This document shows positions 32,781 to 45,736 of a stretch of 64,000 nucleotides of DNA, in pieces. The position numbers and the translations under genes are program-made. Each line of letters opens with the position of its first letter. Within the stretch, counting starts at the first letter, position 1. The notes under the pieces were generated by a model that saw only the letters and a list, made by a program, of their open reading frames with translations, was not told where the DNA came from and did not search any database. Origin of the DNA: Acholoe squamosa (lineage: Eukaryota > Annelida > Polychaeta > Phyllodocida > Polynoidae); the NCBI GenBank assembly GCA_949317995.1, contig OX439044.1, positions 13,487,141-13,551,140 on the forward strand, in the 5' to 3' direction.

Positions 32781-33405
32781 GTCTGGAAGCAAGGAAGGAA
32801 ATCTTGCAGATAACCCTAAAGTGACACTTTTTGTCATAGAGTGATAAAAATTGATAAGTAGACTAATATATGACCAAATATGCCCTGTTCAAAACCTTTT
32901 TCTGCACTGTGTCTACAGATATGAGGGATTACTTACCATCCTACATGTAGGACAGTAGGGCTTAGGACTACTGTCTTTTGAAATTTGTGTTCTTTTGGTT
33001 GCCATGGAAACCACAATTCCTGTACTAGAGTGCCAGAAACTGAAAAATAAGCTTATATATGGCCATTTATGCCATACAGAAAATTTCAATGCTTTAGCAA
33101 TAGCGGATCCAGAGATCAGCATCATCCTACATGTAGGACAGTAGGACTTTGGGCATCTGTCTCCTCTGAAAAGGTCCAAATCTTTACCAGAGGGTAATTT
33201 TCTAGGTAGTAGGTATTTTGGGACATGTGTGTAATGTCATAAAAGTACCTAAGAATACCCGTATGGAGCATTTTTGGAAGCCTTGGGTCTAGAACTATAT
33301 GATGCAACATTTTACTTCCATATCTGTTAAGTTTACTTGCAGATATAGACCTCTTCCCATGATGTCACTTAGGCGTCCTACATGTAGGACAGTAGGGCTA
33401 TCTGG
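32781..33405 (+). repeat. diverged tandem repeat with CCTACATGTAGGACAGTAGG
   Basis: The palindrome-bearing 20-mer recurs at about 32940, 33125 and 33377, each time followed by 'gcty' and other shared sequence. The 32998-33095 part ('gttgccatggaa', 'gagtgcc', 'tgaaaaata') is also found at 61191-61280, so the tandem array includes a dispersed repeat. Confidence 0.55.
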
Positions 33406-33764
33406 GATAAGAAAAATTGGCTGGTATCATATTTTTATGCTTTAGTATGAGAGAATACATACTACCATTCCAAAGAATCCCATGCAAATTTAGCCTCCAT
33501 ACCAGTTTAATCAGAATGTTCAGAAGATCCTGGATGCACTGCATGTATTTTACTATAGACCGACTGATGTGACATTTTCTAGATTTTAAGCTAGCTTGTA
33601 CAGCCTATTGAGATGATTGATAACAGGCAATAGGAATAATAGGTAAAATGCAGAAAACAACAATATGATAACAGAAATCCCGAGTTTGTGAGCTAGGAAA
33701 ATGGACTACAGTGGTGGAGCAAAAGATTAGGTTGCCCTCAGGCGGACCTATACCTGGTTTCTGA

Positions 33765-33830
33765 AATGGGATGGACTGTGCAGACACTGGAGATGTCAGG
33801 AGGTCAGCCTGGAGTGGAGAAGGGTGTTCA
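33765..33830 (+). repeat. dispersed repeat B, copy 3, left part
   Basis: 'gatggactgtgcagacactg' and 'gtcaggaggtcagcctggag' lead up to 'gtgttcaccat', where the minisatellite starts. The right part resumes at about 35870 ('cagtctcagaattaactggc'). Confidence 0.6.
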
Positions 33831-34242
33831 CCATATCAAAACCCCCAACGCCCTATACTACTGACCAGTCCCCATATCCACACGCCCAACTCACTTCACT
33901 ACTGACCAGTCACCATATTCAAACCCCCAACTCCCTATACCACTGACCAGTCACCATATACAAACCCCCAATCTCTATACCACTGACCAGTCACCATATA
34001 CAAACCCCCAATCTCTATACCACTGACCAGTCACCATATTCAAACCCCCAATCTCTATACCACTGACCAGTCACCATATTCAAACCCCCAACTCCCTATA
34101 CCACTGACCAGTCACCATATAAAAACCCCTAATCTCTATACCTCTGACCAGTCACCATATACAAACCCCCAACTCCCTATACCACTGACCACTCACTATA
34201 TCCAAATCCCTAACTCACTTCACTACTGACCAGTCACCATAT
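33831..34242 (+). repeat. 40-bp minisatellite, block 1 (about 10 units)
   Basis: Unit of 40 bp including 'ccactgaccagtcaccatat' and 'acaaacccccaatctctata', with point differences and a few length changes. It continues after the TIR element at 35521. Confidence 0.9.
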
Positions 34243-35520
34243 GGGCTAAATTTTCTGGGCACATACAATTGGCATTTTTCACACTTTTGTATGCTTATCC
34301 TGCTTTTTGGTCTCAATTGGAAGGGAACACCATAACCTTTCAAATGCATATACTCTCTTGCATATCCAACCATAATATTTGGATTATTGGCCTCCAAAGT
34401 TGAAAAATGGTGAAAAAGGCAAATTTGACGAAAAGGCAGGTTTTTACAACCCTGGCATATATCCCAGAGGGGTTCCAGAACCTCAGATATAGCTTTTTCT
34501 CATTGATATATCTGTTGTGTTAATGATTCAGAAGGTTTTTGGGTATTGTAGAGCATAAGTATTTGTTTGTGTAACATTCAGTATAAAATGACACTCAAAT
34601 GTCCATCCGACAGTAAAACTTAAACCCTCCTATATTCTAAACTAAGACAGTTAATACATTATCCTTACTCTGCTCAGAATTGAGGGGCACTAGGGTGGTT
34701 AAGCTGCTGCAAAGATTTTTTTTGCTGTAGCCTGAAGTCTTCCTCTTATACCAATGAGTGCATCCGTATACACATTTTTCTGTCGGATAGACATTTTGCA
34801 CTTTTGCTGTCGGAAGGACAAATTTCTTAATCTCAAAGTAATGCATTTGGATGCATCCTTTATGTTTTTAAATCAAGCACAGTCATCCCTTGAACACTAT
34901 CAAATAACATTTGTACCATAAGTCTCCCCATAAGTGTGTTTTATACACTGTAATATGAAAAAAAGTGTCCATCCAACAGATAAAGTCTGAATTTTAGGGT
35001 CATTTTAAGCTTATGCTGTGCTGAGTTGGTGGTCCATTAGGTTATAGTGATCATTATTTCTTAGTGTAGGCATGCTGAACTTAATATAGATTGATTTTAA
35101 TGAGTATTTAAGCATTTTCTAGAGAACTAGAGGGAAAATAGCATTTTTGACAAGAATTTTCATTTCTTCTGAATTTCATCAGCCTATATCTCAAAGTTTT
35201 TTTGAACAGTGATGTTTATTCATGAGCTAACTAAACTTGTATACTTTAAGAGCTGGTAAACAAAATTAGAAGTTTCTGTGGTGTATATATTGATAACAAA
35301 ATCATATCACTGATTAAATCTGTCGAATGGACACAAAAAGTGACAAATTGTTATCACACAGCTATAAAAATGGAACCAGTAGGGATAACTGTGTATAATT
35401 GGTGGTTCTAAGGAGCCAAGACATTGTTCTTTCAATGTAATGAAGTGGTTAATTCCTTTTCTGACTTTCATATTTGGGGCCTTCTCAGGGAGATTTGTAC
35501 GTCCCCAGGAAATCTGGCCC
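34243..35520. mobile_element. 1278-bp TIR element inserted in the minisatellite
   Basis: Left end GGGCTAAATTTTCTGGGCAC, right end (inverted) GGGCCAGATTTCCTGGGGAC, continuing as CATAC/GTAC. About 20 of 25 terminal positions match. The flanking minisatellite unit is split with a 4-bp duplication ATAT (34239-34242 and 35521-35524), and joining the flanks restores the normal unit. Inside are five 14-bp motifs with consensus TGTCCATCCGACAG (34600, 34966 plus; 34780, 34807, 35320 minus), each with at most one change. No transposase recognised; the longest ORFs are 60-73 codons on the minus strand. Superfamily unknown. Confidence 0.85.
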
Positions 35521-35850
35521 ATATACAAACCCCTAACTCCCTAGTGTACTGACCAGCCCCCAATTATCTATACCACTGACCAGTCACCATATTCAAACCC
35601 CCAATCTCTATACCACTGACCAGTCACCATATACAAACCCCCAATCTCTATACTACTGACCAATGACCATATTCAAACCCCCAATCGCTATACCACTGAC
35701 CAGTCACCATATACAAACCCCCAATCTCTATACTACTGACCAATAACCATATCCTAACCCCCAACTCTCTATACTACTGACCTGTCACCATATTCACACC
35801 CCCAACTCCCTATACTACTGACCTGTCACCATATTCAAATACCCAACTCC
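35521..35850 (+). repeat. 40-bp minisatellite, block 2 (about 8 units)
   Basis: Same unit as block 1, continuing beyond the inserted element and ending in 'caaatacccaactcccaaac'. Confidence 0.9.
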
Positions 35851-35859
35851 CAAACTCAA

Positions 35860-35970
35860 AATGTACCATAAGTCAGTCTCAGAATTAACTGGCCATCAAT
35901 GTGGGCAATGGTCTGAAGTGGGGATGGGATCAAGGCTAGAACCGACCCCAAATTAGGTTGACTGTACCGT
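35860..35970 (+). repeat. dispersed repeat B, copy 3, right part
   Basis: 'cagtctcagaattaactggc', 'catcaatgtgggcaatgg' and 'gggatgggatcaaggct' match the right half of the copy at 27380-27460. Confidence 0.55.
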
Positions 35971-36792
35971 CCATATTACACCAGTGCAGAATTTGCAATA
36001 TAAGCATATATACTGCTTTTAAAAGTATAAATGGATTTACATAGTTTCCCAGCCCCTGTCAACAAAGTACCATTGCCATTTTTCTCAGGCGATCTAGAAC
36101 ATATTAGTACCTCACCAGGCTTTTTGCCTCGTGGAATAATCCTCATTCAGAACCGAAACCCTTGGGCCTTTGCCAATACCAATTATTATTGTTAATTCCT
36201 CAGCATCTCATCATAGCACTATGTATAATACAAAGAATCCAAATTGGATGTCAATCATAAATTCTGAAAAATCAATCATGACATATGTAATACAACTAAT
36301 TTCATGTAGAAGGATAGATGTCATAACGCCACAGAGGATGATAAGTAAAGATAAGATATTTGATAACATAGTCATCAGCAATGATTACTCTTTGCATTTG
36401 AGTCGTAAAATAAGTATTACAAGGAACTTGTCATATCATTAACATCCCTATAGCATTCTATACAAAAAGAATGCTGTTCCTACTAGGATAACATTTCCTA
36501 TGGCATAACCAAAAGGAATAAGGAGGACATGGTGTATGTGCACCTATTTCTCAATAATCTATATCAAGTCCCTCAAGTCTATTTGCTTCAAATTCAAAAT
36601 CAGGAGTAAATGGAAGCAAACCTGAAGCCTTTTCAACTTCTGATGATATGTTTTTAGTTTAAGTGATTTAATCATAAGGAATTGGAAATTGTCAGAGGCA
36701 CACCCTAAAGAAACCTAAAGATTTCATCATAAAGTTTTCAGCCTAGAATTTCATTCAAGTCAGCCTGATTTTATTTCAAACAGCTCTGGGGG
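35971..36792. other. no recognisable feature
   Basis: A 90-codon ORF at 36170-36442 has no recognisable domain. Nothing else supported before the first tandem unit. Confidence 0.4.
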
Positions 36793-37123
36793 GGGCAAGA
36801 GCTTCAAGCCCATTTCCCCAGACCATCTCAGCCGGCAGAATGCCATCAGACAAGATAGTCATCTAGTCATCTTGTTCACATCAGCTGATAAAGCCTTGAC
36901 ATGGCAGAATTTAATTCAGTCTGGTATCACTTAGATGGACAGATTGCAGGGTGCAGCAGGGGCATCATGTGGAGTACCTTATGGTCCCAAATAACTGCCC
37001 AAGTGTTCAAAAGGTCCTGACCCTTATACAAAACAGGCACTCACCCAAGGTCTATTTTCAAAGCTTATGAGAAATTCAAATCCCCTCTTAAATCTTGGCA
37101 CAAATACAGGACTGGTGCATTCT

Positions 37124-37231
37124 AAACCCTCGGGGTTAAGCAAACCCTCGGGGTTAAGCAAACCCTCGGGGTTAAGCAAACCCTCGGGGTTAAGCAAACC
37201 CTCTGGGTTAAGCAAACCCTCGGGGTTAAGC
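37124..37231 (+). repeat. six 18-bp repeats AAACCCTCGGGGTTAAGC
   Basis: Six head-to-tail copies, with one single-base variant in the fifth. Units 2 and 3 have only one related copy (AAACCCTGAGGGTTAAGC at about 44208 and 51837), so this is an expansion private to unit 1. Confidence 0.95.
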
Positions 37232-40200
37232 ACAGTGATACGGTACATGTCCTCCAACATGGTGGATGAATCACATGTCATGTCTATCACTAATAGTACT
37301 ATGACCCACAGTCAGTTGGCCCATGGCAGGCTAGGCAGAGAGCTCCGATACAAGATTGTTCATGAAGATAATGAGCTGTCTTTTATATCACTAGAGTTCA
37401 AGTGAGATTTCTTGAAATATAAAGCCTGGATATGTCATTTTTTGCTGATTGATATAGGGACATGTTGCTACTAGTTAATCTTGTTTAGAAAAGAAATATG
37501 AGGAATATTACTATATTCATGAAAGTGAAATGAATATGAGGAAGATGTGGGCATATGATGATTAACTAAGAGTTAACAAGCCCCATTGGAAGTGGACAGC
37601 AGCTGGGTTCTCACGGAGGGGGGGTAGACTCTGGTACAGAGGGGCAGAGACCACTGGCCTCGGCATTGACTGACCATCAATACAAGGCATGACCTTGAGT
37701 ACAAAAAGTCTCCAGGCCAGCCCTCCCCAAAGCCTGGGTGGGGGGTGGGGGTTGCATGACTCTTAAACTGAAGCACAGCCAAAAATCTCCTTGAAGAGCT
37801 GCTAATGCATTAATGCATTAACCCCTAGGTGCCCAAGCACGATTTGAAGCGCGGTTTTAGGCTTAAATGGGGCTTAATTACATGTACTTTGAAGGAAATC
37901 ATCATCCAGATACTTCCAATGGTCCAATCTGAAAGTTAGAACCTCTATAGAACCACCATGACCTCCCAAACACAATACAACCATCCATTTTGCTCTATCC
38001 CCATTATACCAAACACAGGGAGTCAAAACTTGAAAATGAGCTGTCATATTATGTTATTCATTAGAGGGTCACCCTCTACTGGGCTGAGACCAGACATGAA
38101 ACCAATATTATGCTAGATAATATACATCCAATGTCCCAAACTCCCATTAGATTCTAAAAGAAAAAGTTCTTATCCATAGAGATAATACATGCTTTGGTAC
38201 TAGCACATTATGTCTCCTGAGTGGTAGTACACACACATGCAGAATTAGCTTTGAATCAGGCCTCAGAATTGCAAATATTTTGTATGGGGGGAGGCTATAT
38301 ATTACACAAGAGAGACCAACTATGGTTACCAAACCTGACCAATAAATTCCATGTCCTTAACTGAAAGTTCTCACTGAGTTATGAGCATTCAGGAAATGTA
38401 ATACCGAGTCAATAACAAAAGAGAAGATCAAAATAACACATGGGCTTATAAACTAAGTTATATAATTGTGAAATAATGTAAAATCTTCAAATAATTCTGG
38501 GCACCAAAAAGTTAAAGTAACTCACCAGGACTCCATTTTTAATGCTGGCACTATTAATGATGATACACCCTAAAGGTCGGCATGATGCTCAAATGAAGTG
38601 CTGGTATTCAGATCTGCTCACCAGCACTTTTATGGTGTGCTATATAAGAATGATGCACTCCTGCATTAACAGTACTTAATGATCTAACATGGTACACCTC
38701 ACGGAATGCTCTTTTTCTATAGGAGTTCCTACATTTACTGATGTTCTAAGGAAGTGCTATCAAGGAATTGCAATAATTCATTTCTACTTTTTCCCACATT
38801 AGATGACATCAAGCAGACAAATTACTTACAATCCCACCTGTTTTTAATGATCCAGAGTTCAATAGTCAAGTCGACTCAGTAATATTGAGGCATACCTGAA
38901 ATAAACAAGAAAAATTGATGTCAATGGAGTTTTTCAAACAAATAACAAACAATACAGTTTCTATTTTTAACGCCTCATTAGTCATAGCTTCCACTGCTAG
39001 AACACCCATAAGGAAAGGTGCATCCATACATAGGGCACTTGTTTCCTTACACTGGTCTGATGACAGTGGTCCTGAGGCTTTGGCGACTATAGTTCACATA
39101 GACTGCATTCGATCAGAGTTTCCAAGCTCTAACAGCTTATATTTCAAACATCTCTATCAGAGAGATGGGTAGACTGGCAGGGTGATGAGCTGCCCTCTCG
39201 TGAATGAGGGTGAAAAACAGAGGATGATTGACAGGTCAATTCTTAGATGTGGTCTCTTTTTATAAGCATGATCTCCAAAACATATAGACAGGTCGTGAGT
39301 CACTTATGTTTGCCCAGTGTTTAGTATGCATTGGAGGCAGGCTGTGAGGAGGAGGCCCAACACTGCAGGGTGAGTTATTCATACCATGACTCTAAGCAAA
39401 AAACAGCCTCCCAGTCCCATCCATTTATTCCCTTTACAAGGTGGGAGATGCCATGAGGGAAGACTGTAACAAGGAATATGTATTACTTACACCAGGGGTA
39501 CTCATATTGGCATTTTATTGGACTGAACAATATCTACCCTGTACTAAAGAGGGCACTCATTTCATAGACCACTCTTTTTCTTAATTCAAGGCACAGAAAA
39601 GAAATTGCTTTGTTTGTGTCCATGCACATAACATCATACATATAACACATCAAAATGTCATAGGTTTTGTCTATACTGGAGCTCCATATGTCTAACCAAA
39701 AAGCTCCATACACTTTAAGTCTCCATAGAATAATCAGTTCTCATATTTCAAGGCCGAATGCAGTTCCTCCAAGTATCTGTCTTGTAGAAAGCTGAAATGC
39801 TAACAGATAACATTGTGTTTGATACAAAGATTCCAGAAAAGAAACAACCCTTTTGTAGCAACACATTTTAGCCTTCAGACTTGATAGTAAGTTGAGATAG
39901 AGGCTAACAGTCATACTTAGGACAATCAATGCCACCAGCCTCAAGGTTATAGAAGGAGTTGTAAGATATTTGTGGGTGCTCTTTATAGACCAGACAGTAA
40001 GTGAAAGTCTTTAGACGTATTGTTATACTGTGGGTGTTCTTAATGGGGTCTCAAAGGCATGCTTGAAATATAACTTGCTTCCTTTCTTTCGTGTTTTAGT
40101 CCATTTATTCCCATCAATTAATGGAAGTGACTGATGTCATTCAGATAGAGCAAAAAGTGAAGTAAATGCTGTATGCATGCCTTTAGAGTAACAGGCCCTG

Positions 40201-40252
40201 ATAGGTCACTGAGGAAAATTTTTGCACTTTCGGAGAACAACTGGGATAGACC

Positions 40253-41067
40253 TAGGGATGTCATCGATATTCACAACATCGAAATATCGTCATTATTGGA
40301 GTACTTGATATTGTATCAATATCACTAGCATATCAATATATATGATTGGTTTTTTTCTTGTTTTGGATCTTTTTCTGTATTGAGAGAACCCACTGCATAT
40401 TTGGTATCGAATTAAAGCTTGTAGCACCACAAATACAATGAGCTAGATGATACCTGCATTAATGCTGTTGTTAATGCCGTAAACTGCTATGTAATAATTT
40501 TTCTCCTGTTGAGTCTCATTACAGGTATCTTGGTCAATAACAATGGCCAACAAGGGTTGTGGTAAATGTATGATATATCTAATGTAATAACACACATAAA
40601 GGCTCCCTTCTGCATAATTTTAAGGACAAAATAAATGTCCACAAAGCTGATAATTCTCCTTTTTCGTGGTCTCATTGTACTACCCTACACTACTTGATGC
40701 CCAGTGTAATCGAGGAACAGGTATTATTTGGTTTAGAATATATATTTGGGCTTGGCAGGTGAGGGGGGGGGGGGGCTCAGCCTTTTGAGTACATTTGTGT
40801 AGATGCTGCAACATGTAAGGGTGATGGGTCAAATTTTCGGGGAAATACTAACATATACATGTGATGCATAAGGAATCTAGTGAATCTACGAACTGGCTTA
40901 ACCCTTCCCCCTTCCATCCCACATGTAGGGCTGTTTTGGGGCACTTTTTTCTACTGAATTACAGAGCAAATCTATGGTATCATATATATCGACAAAAGTC
41001 GGAAAAATCAAGACAAAAAATCGTGATAATCGGAATCGGCCAAAACGGGATGTCAATGACATCCCTA
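40253..41067. mobile_element. hAT-like non-autonomous element, unit 1
   Basis: Ends TAGGGATGTCATCGATA and ...TGACATCCCTA form terminal inverted repeats. The flanks are GATAGACC and GATAAACC (8-bp duplication with one change). In unit 3 the left flank still reads GATAAACC, so the original duplication was probably GATAAACC. The 8-bp target and the ends fit hAT elements. 815 bp, no transposase. It contains a poly-G tract at about 40768 and a minus-strand 62-codon ORF also present in the other units. Confidence 0.8.
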
Positions 41068-42069
41068 GATAAACCCAACTGATTTTGGTCAATTCCAGGG
41101 TGCTGAATTTAGAAATCATAACAGAATTTCTGGATTTAGTCCTCAGGAGCTATTTGATGCATGAAACGTGATAAAGCAACCAATACAAGTGAAAGATTTG
41201 TCAGGAAACTTGTGTTTTTTTCCTCATTAGATTGATGTATTCTGGATGATACATGTCTTCAACATTAAAATTATAAAGTAACATAGTTCAATGTTTTTAA
41301 TTTTTTTACTTAGTCATTTGTAAACCAGTTATAACTATCTTTAGCTTGTATACATGCATAGAAAGGAGATTCCTTGGACCTCGCCATAGGCATTTTACAG
41401 CGTATTCCCAATAGATGGATTTTTGATGTGCACTCCAAAAGTAGAAGGTTGGGTATAAATCTGACAATTCCTTGCAATGTGAACTTAATTATAAGGAAGG
41501 AGAGCAAATAAAGAAGGTACCATAGGAAGTTTGATCTATGTGAACATCCTGGTTCATTTTTGAGAAAATTGTTTTTTTTTTGGCCCCAACCATCAGACTA
41601 TGCCACTTTAATTTCAGAAAATGTGGTATATAGTCAATATGAACCTATTCATTGGCTATAGAATAATGATTTTCAACTTAAGATTATTGGATAGCTGTTT
41701 GATAAGAACATCACACACTTTGTGATATATACTATAACTTTCCTGTTGGGTTTCTCCTACTTTGACATGCTAGGTGATCATCAAAACATTATTGTGTTAT
41801 TAGATAAGAAAATGTGTTCTTTCCTGTGTATTACTCAGTAGAATTACATAGATGCAGATACATTGACAGAACCTGAATAAGATATGTCTCTTTTAAATTG
41901 GAAAGCGTTATTTTATAGGGAATGAATAGGTTCATAGTGATTATGTACCACATTTCCCAGCAATGGTTGCACCCATGTGACATCTCACTACCTGCCTATA
42001 TGACTACATCTAGGCAGTGTCAGGCAACAAGACTGTTCAGTTCTGTATAGACCTCAGCCATCTGTCCAA

Positions 42070-43086
42070 TACAAACTGTATATTTGCCTGAGCAGCTCCA
42101 TTCAACAGGAGTGGCTCAATAGCAGTCAGTCATGCAGTCACAATTCACTCCATCTTGAGGAGCTCTCTGTCAGCTTTTTGTTCACAGGGACCTGTTTTGC
42201 AAAGGGGGATAGCACCTATAATCTTTCTGACTACGTGTTTTCTATCTACCAGGGACGTTATACATTGACATTTAGGCCCTGGGTTTTCAATGAGCGCTGG
42301 TCTTGTGATGCACAGATATGGGTGTCATAAAATATAATGCCAGCTCTTGGACCGCCTTATTCACAACACTTTAAAGCACTAAAAAGCAAACCTGAATAAG
42401 TCTTGCAAAATGACAAGGGGGTAATGACCCCTTAAAATCTATAACCACTGGGGAGCTTATTTATGATGATATGGAATAGGTTAGAACTAAAAACAGACCC
42501 CTGTTGCATCATTTATTAACAGTCCATGTTTGCCCAACTCCCCTTCCAATGTGACATGCATATCTTCCCTCTTCAAATAGATTTTATTTCCCGCAGTGTC
42601 GCAAACAATACTACTCCTGGCAGCAGTCACCAATTCTCAACTCCCTCTCTATTTCCCAAAGCCACTCATTTCAAGTCAGCAAGCCCAGCCCATTAACTCT
42701 GAACAAGTCAGCAGCTTCCACCTCGCTCCAGCAATGCTGGTTTGCCATCCAAAGGAGGATAGTACGCTCTTGTTTTTTGAGACACTGAGATATGGATCAA
42801 AATGGAAATGAAGTTTTTCTTAGAATGGCTAAGAGTGCACATTGATAGGCCAAGGCAAGTAGGACTAATTAACAACACTGTTTCTTGCAATGAATTAGTG
42901 AAGCAATATTGATCATGTATTTTTCTGAATATTCACAGTAACATGAAATGATTTCTCCCTCTTCTTTGAGTGATGGTTCTCCTTCCCTGGGTTTAGAATG
43001 TTTGATCTACTTATTGTGGCTGCATGACTGACTGCTATTTAGCAACTCCTGTTGAATGGAGCTGCTCATGCATATTTGCAGTTTCC
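42070..43086. repeat. long inverted-repeat pair (foldback), unit 1
   Basis: Arms 42070-42141 and 43016-43086 are inverted copies at roughly 90% ('gagcagctccattcaac' ... 'agcagtcagtcatgcag'). Similarity continues outward with more mismatches to about 41980 and 43170. The inner 870 bp is not self-complementary. Confidence 0.75.
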
Positions 43087-45736
43087 TTTGGATGGAGGGC
43101 TGAGACACGGGACCTTGCAGGCTGCCAGACTACCACTGTCTAGATGCAGTCAGATGTGGAGATTCCTGTCTTAGGTGTCTATGTTGACCTGCAAATTCTT
43201 AAGACTTGCTTGGAGTAGTGAAACAACCAGTTCTTGTTTCTCCAGTATCCTACCAGGAGGTTACTTTAGTTACTAAAGTGAATTAGTGTGTGGAACTATG
43301 GCCATTGGGGAACCATCAGGTAGTGGACTGGACCAATTCCCATAAATAACATGCTTCTCAGTACCCATTTTGAAAGTGATCTATCAGCCCCTAAGTGATC
43401 ACTCAAGCAGTTTATTTCTGAGTCAAGCTTTTAAGGCTGTAACATGTGTTGATTCAGAAGGAAAGCATTTAGCTAGTTTCATAGCTATTTTCACAATGCA
43501 AGATATGCTTGTTCTAGAGAACACGAGTACTTACCCCACAGTGTGACCATGACAGGTTCTATACACTCCTGTAATAGACCAGCTATTTGTAATTCCCTAT
43601 TCTGCTATGACCACATCAGTTTAGGTTCAACAGTATAGCTATATCAGATGGGTGAAAGCTCTTTTTGGACCTATAACAGCATTATTACTCACCATTTACT
43701 TTCAGTACTTAGCTGGCTATAATCACCTGCAATATATTGGTCATACATTTCCATATGACACATAGCAAGAAAATCTGTTTTAGCCCCACTTTAGTTGGGG
43801 TCAGTGGACCCCAAAATACAACATGGTATGAATTTCTTGGAACCAATGCTTAATCTAGGAGAGATGAACTGATAATTTACACATTAAGTCCTGATTTGGC
43901 GGGCAAGAGCTTCAAGCCTATTTCCCCAGACCATGTCAGCCATCAGACAAGATAGTCCTCTAGTCATCTTGTTCACATCAGCTGATAAACCCTTGACATG
44001 GCAGAATGCTATCATTGGGATGGACAGATTGCAGGGTGCAGCAGGGGCATCATGTGGACAACTTTATTGTCTCGCATAACTGCTCAAGTGCTTAAGGATT
44101 CCTAGCCCTTAAACAAAAGAGGTACATATTCAAGGTCTATTTAGAGCTTAAGAGAAATCCCAATTCCCCCTTACTTATTGGCACAAATACAGGACTGGTG
44201 CACTCTAAACCCTGAGGGTTAAGCACAGTGATAAGGTACCTGTCCTCCAATATGGTGGATGAATCAGATGTCAAGTTTATCACTGACAGTGCCATGACCC
44301 ACTGATAGTTGGCCCATGGCAGGCTAGGCAGGGAGATCCGGTACAAGATTGTTCATGAAGATAATGAGCTGTCTTTTATATCACTAGAGTTCAAGTGAGA
44401 TTTCTTGAAATATAAAGCCTGGAATATTACTATATTCATGAACGTGAAATGAATATGAGGAAGATGTGGGCATATGATGATTAACTAAGAGTTAACAAGC
44501 CCCATCGGAAGTGGACAGCAGCTGGGTTCTCAGGGAGGGGGGTAGACTCTGGTACAGAGGGGCAGAAACCACTGGCCTCGGCATTGACTGACCATCAATA
44601 CAGGACATGACCTTGACTACAAAAAGTCTCCAGGCCAGCCCTACCCAAAGCCTGGGTGGGGGGTGGGGGTTGCATGACTGGTAAACTGAGGCACAGCCAA
44701 AAATCTCCTTGAAGAGCTGCTAATGCATTAATGCATTAACCCTAGGTGCCCCAGCACGCTTTGAATCGCGGTTTTAGGCTTAAATGGGGCTGAATTACAT
44801 GTATTTTGAAGGAAATCATCATCCAGATACTTCTACTGGTCCAATCTGAAAGTTAGACCCTCTATAGAACCGCCATGACCTCCCAAACACAATACAACCA
44901 TCCATGTTGCTCTATCCCCATTATACCAAACACAGGGAGTCAAAACTTGAAAATGAGCTGTCATATTATATTATTCATTAGAGGGTCACCCTCTACTGGG
45001 CTGAGACCAGACATGAAACCAATATTATGCTAGATCTTATACATCCAATGTCCCAAACTCCCATTAGATTCTAAAAGAAATGTTCATATCCATAGAGATA
45101 ATACATGCTTTGGTACTAGCACATTATGTCTCCTGAGTGGTAGTGCACATACATGCAGAATTAGCTTTGAATCAGGCCTCAGAATTGCAAGTATTTTGTA
45201 TGGGGGGGAGGCTATATATTACACAAGATAGACCAACTATGGTTACCAAACCTGACCAATAAATTCCATGTCCTTAACTGAAAGTCCTCACTAAGTTATG
45301 AGTATTCAGGAAATGTAATACCGAGTCAATATCAAAAGAGAAGATCAAAATAACACATGAACTTATAAACTGATATAACTGTGAAATAATGTAAAATCTT
45401 CAAATAATTCTGGGCACCAAATGGTTAATGTAACTCACCAGGACTCCATTTTTAATGCTGGCACTATTAATGATGATACAGCCTAAAGGTCAGCATGATG
45501 CTCAAATGAAGTGCTGGTATTCAAATCTGCTCACCAGCACTTTTATGGTGTGCCATATAAGAATGATGCACTCCTGCATTAGCAGTACTTAATGATCTAA
45601 CATGGTACACCTCAGGGAATGCTCTTTTTCTATAGGAGTTCCTACAATTACTGATGTTCTAAGGAAGTGCTATCAAGGAATTGCAATAATTCATTTCTAC
45701 TTTTTCCCACATTAGATGACATCAAGCAGACAAATT

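Larger units (their letters stand above)
36793..43900 (+). repeat. large tandem repeat, unit 1 (7.1 kb)
   Basis: First of three head-to-tail copies. It starts GGGCAAGAGCTTCAAGC and ends CCTGATTTGGC; units 2 and 3 start at 43901 and 51520. The units look more than 90% identical by eye along their shared parts. Contents in order: 18-bp tandem repeat, repeat-B-like segment, unrecognised DNA, hAT-like element (40253-41067), and an inverted-repeat pair (42070-43086). No ORF above 120 codons, and none with a recognised domain. Small ORFs shared by the units (for example about 42596-42811) follow from the high overall identity. Confidence 0.9.

Noticed and set aside
33831..34242. CRISPR-like array
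   Set aside because: Regular 40-bp units without unique spacers and no cas genes; this is a minisatellite in eukaryotic DNA.
37024..37405. ORFs encoding a repeated NPEGLL or KPSGLS motif
   Set aside because: The repeats come from the 18-bp DNA expansion, which is open in several frames; the other units lack it.
40487..40675. 62-codon minus-strand ORF present in all three units
   Set aside because: It lies inside the hAT-like non-autonomous element, shows no transposase motif, and its conservation is explained by recent duplication.
42596..42811. 71-codon ORF conserved in all three tandem units (also about 50215 and 57253)
   Set aside because: The whole units are about equally similar at DNA level. 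The ORF shows no domain, and the region also resembles a dispersed non-coding repeat at 26530.
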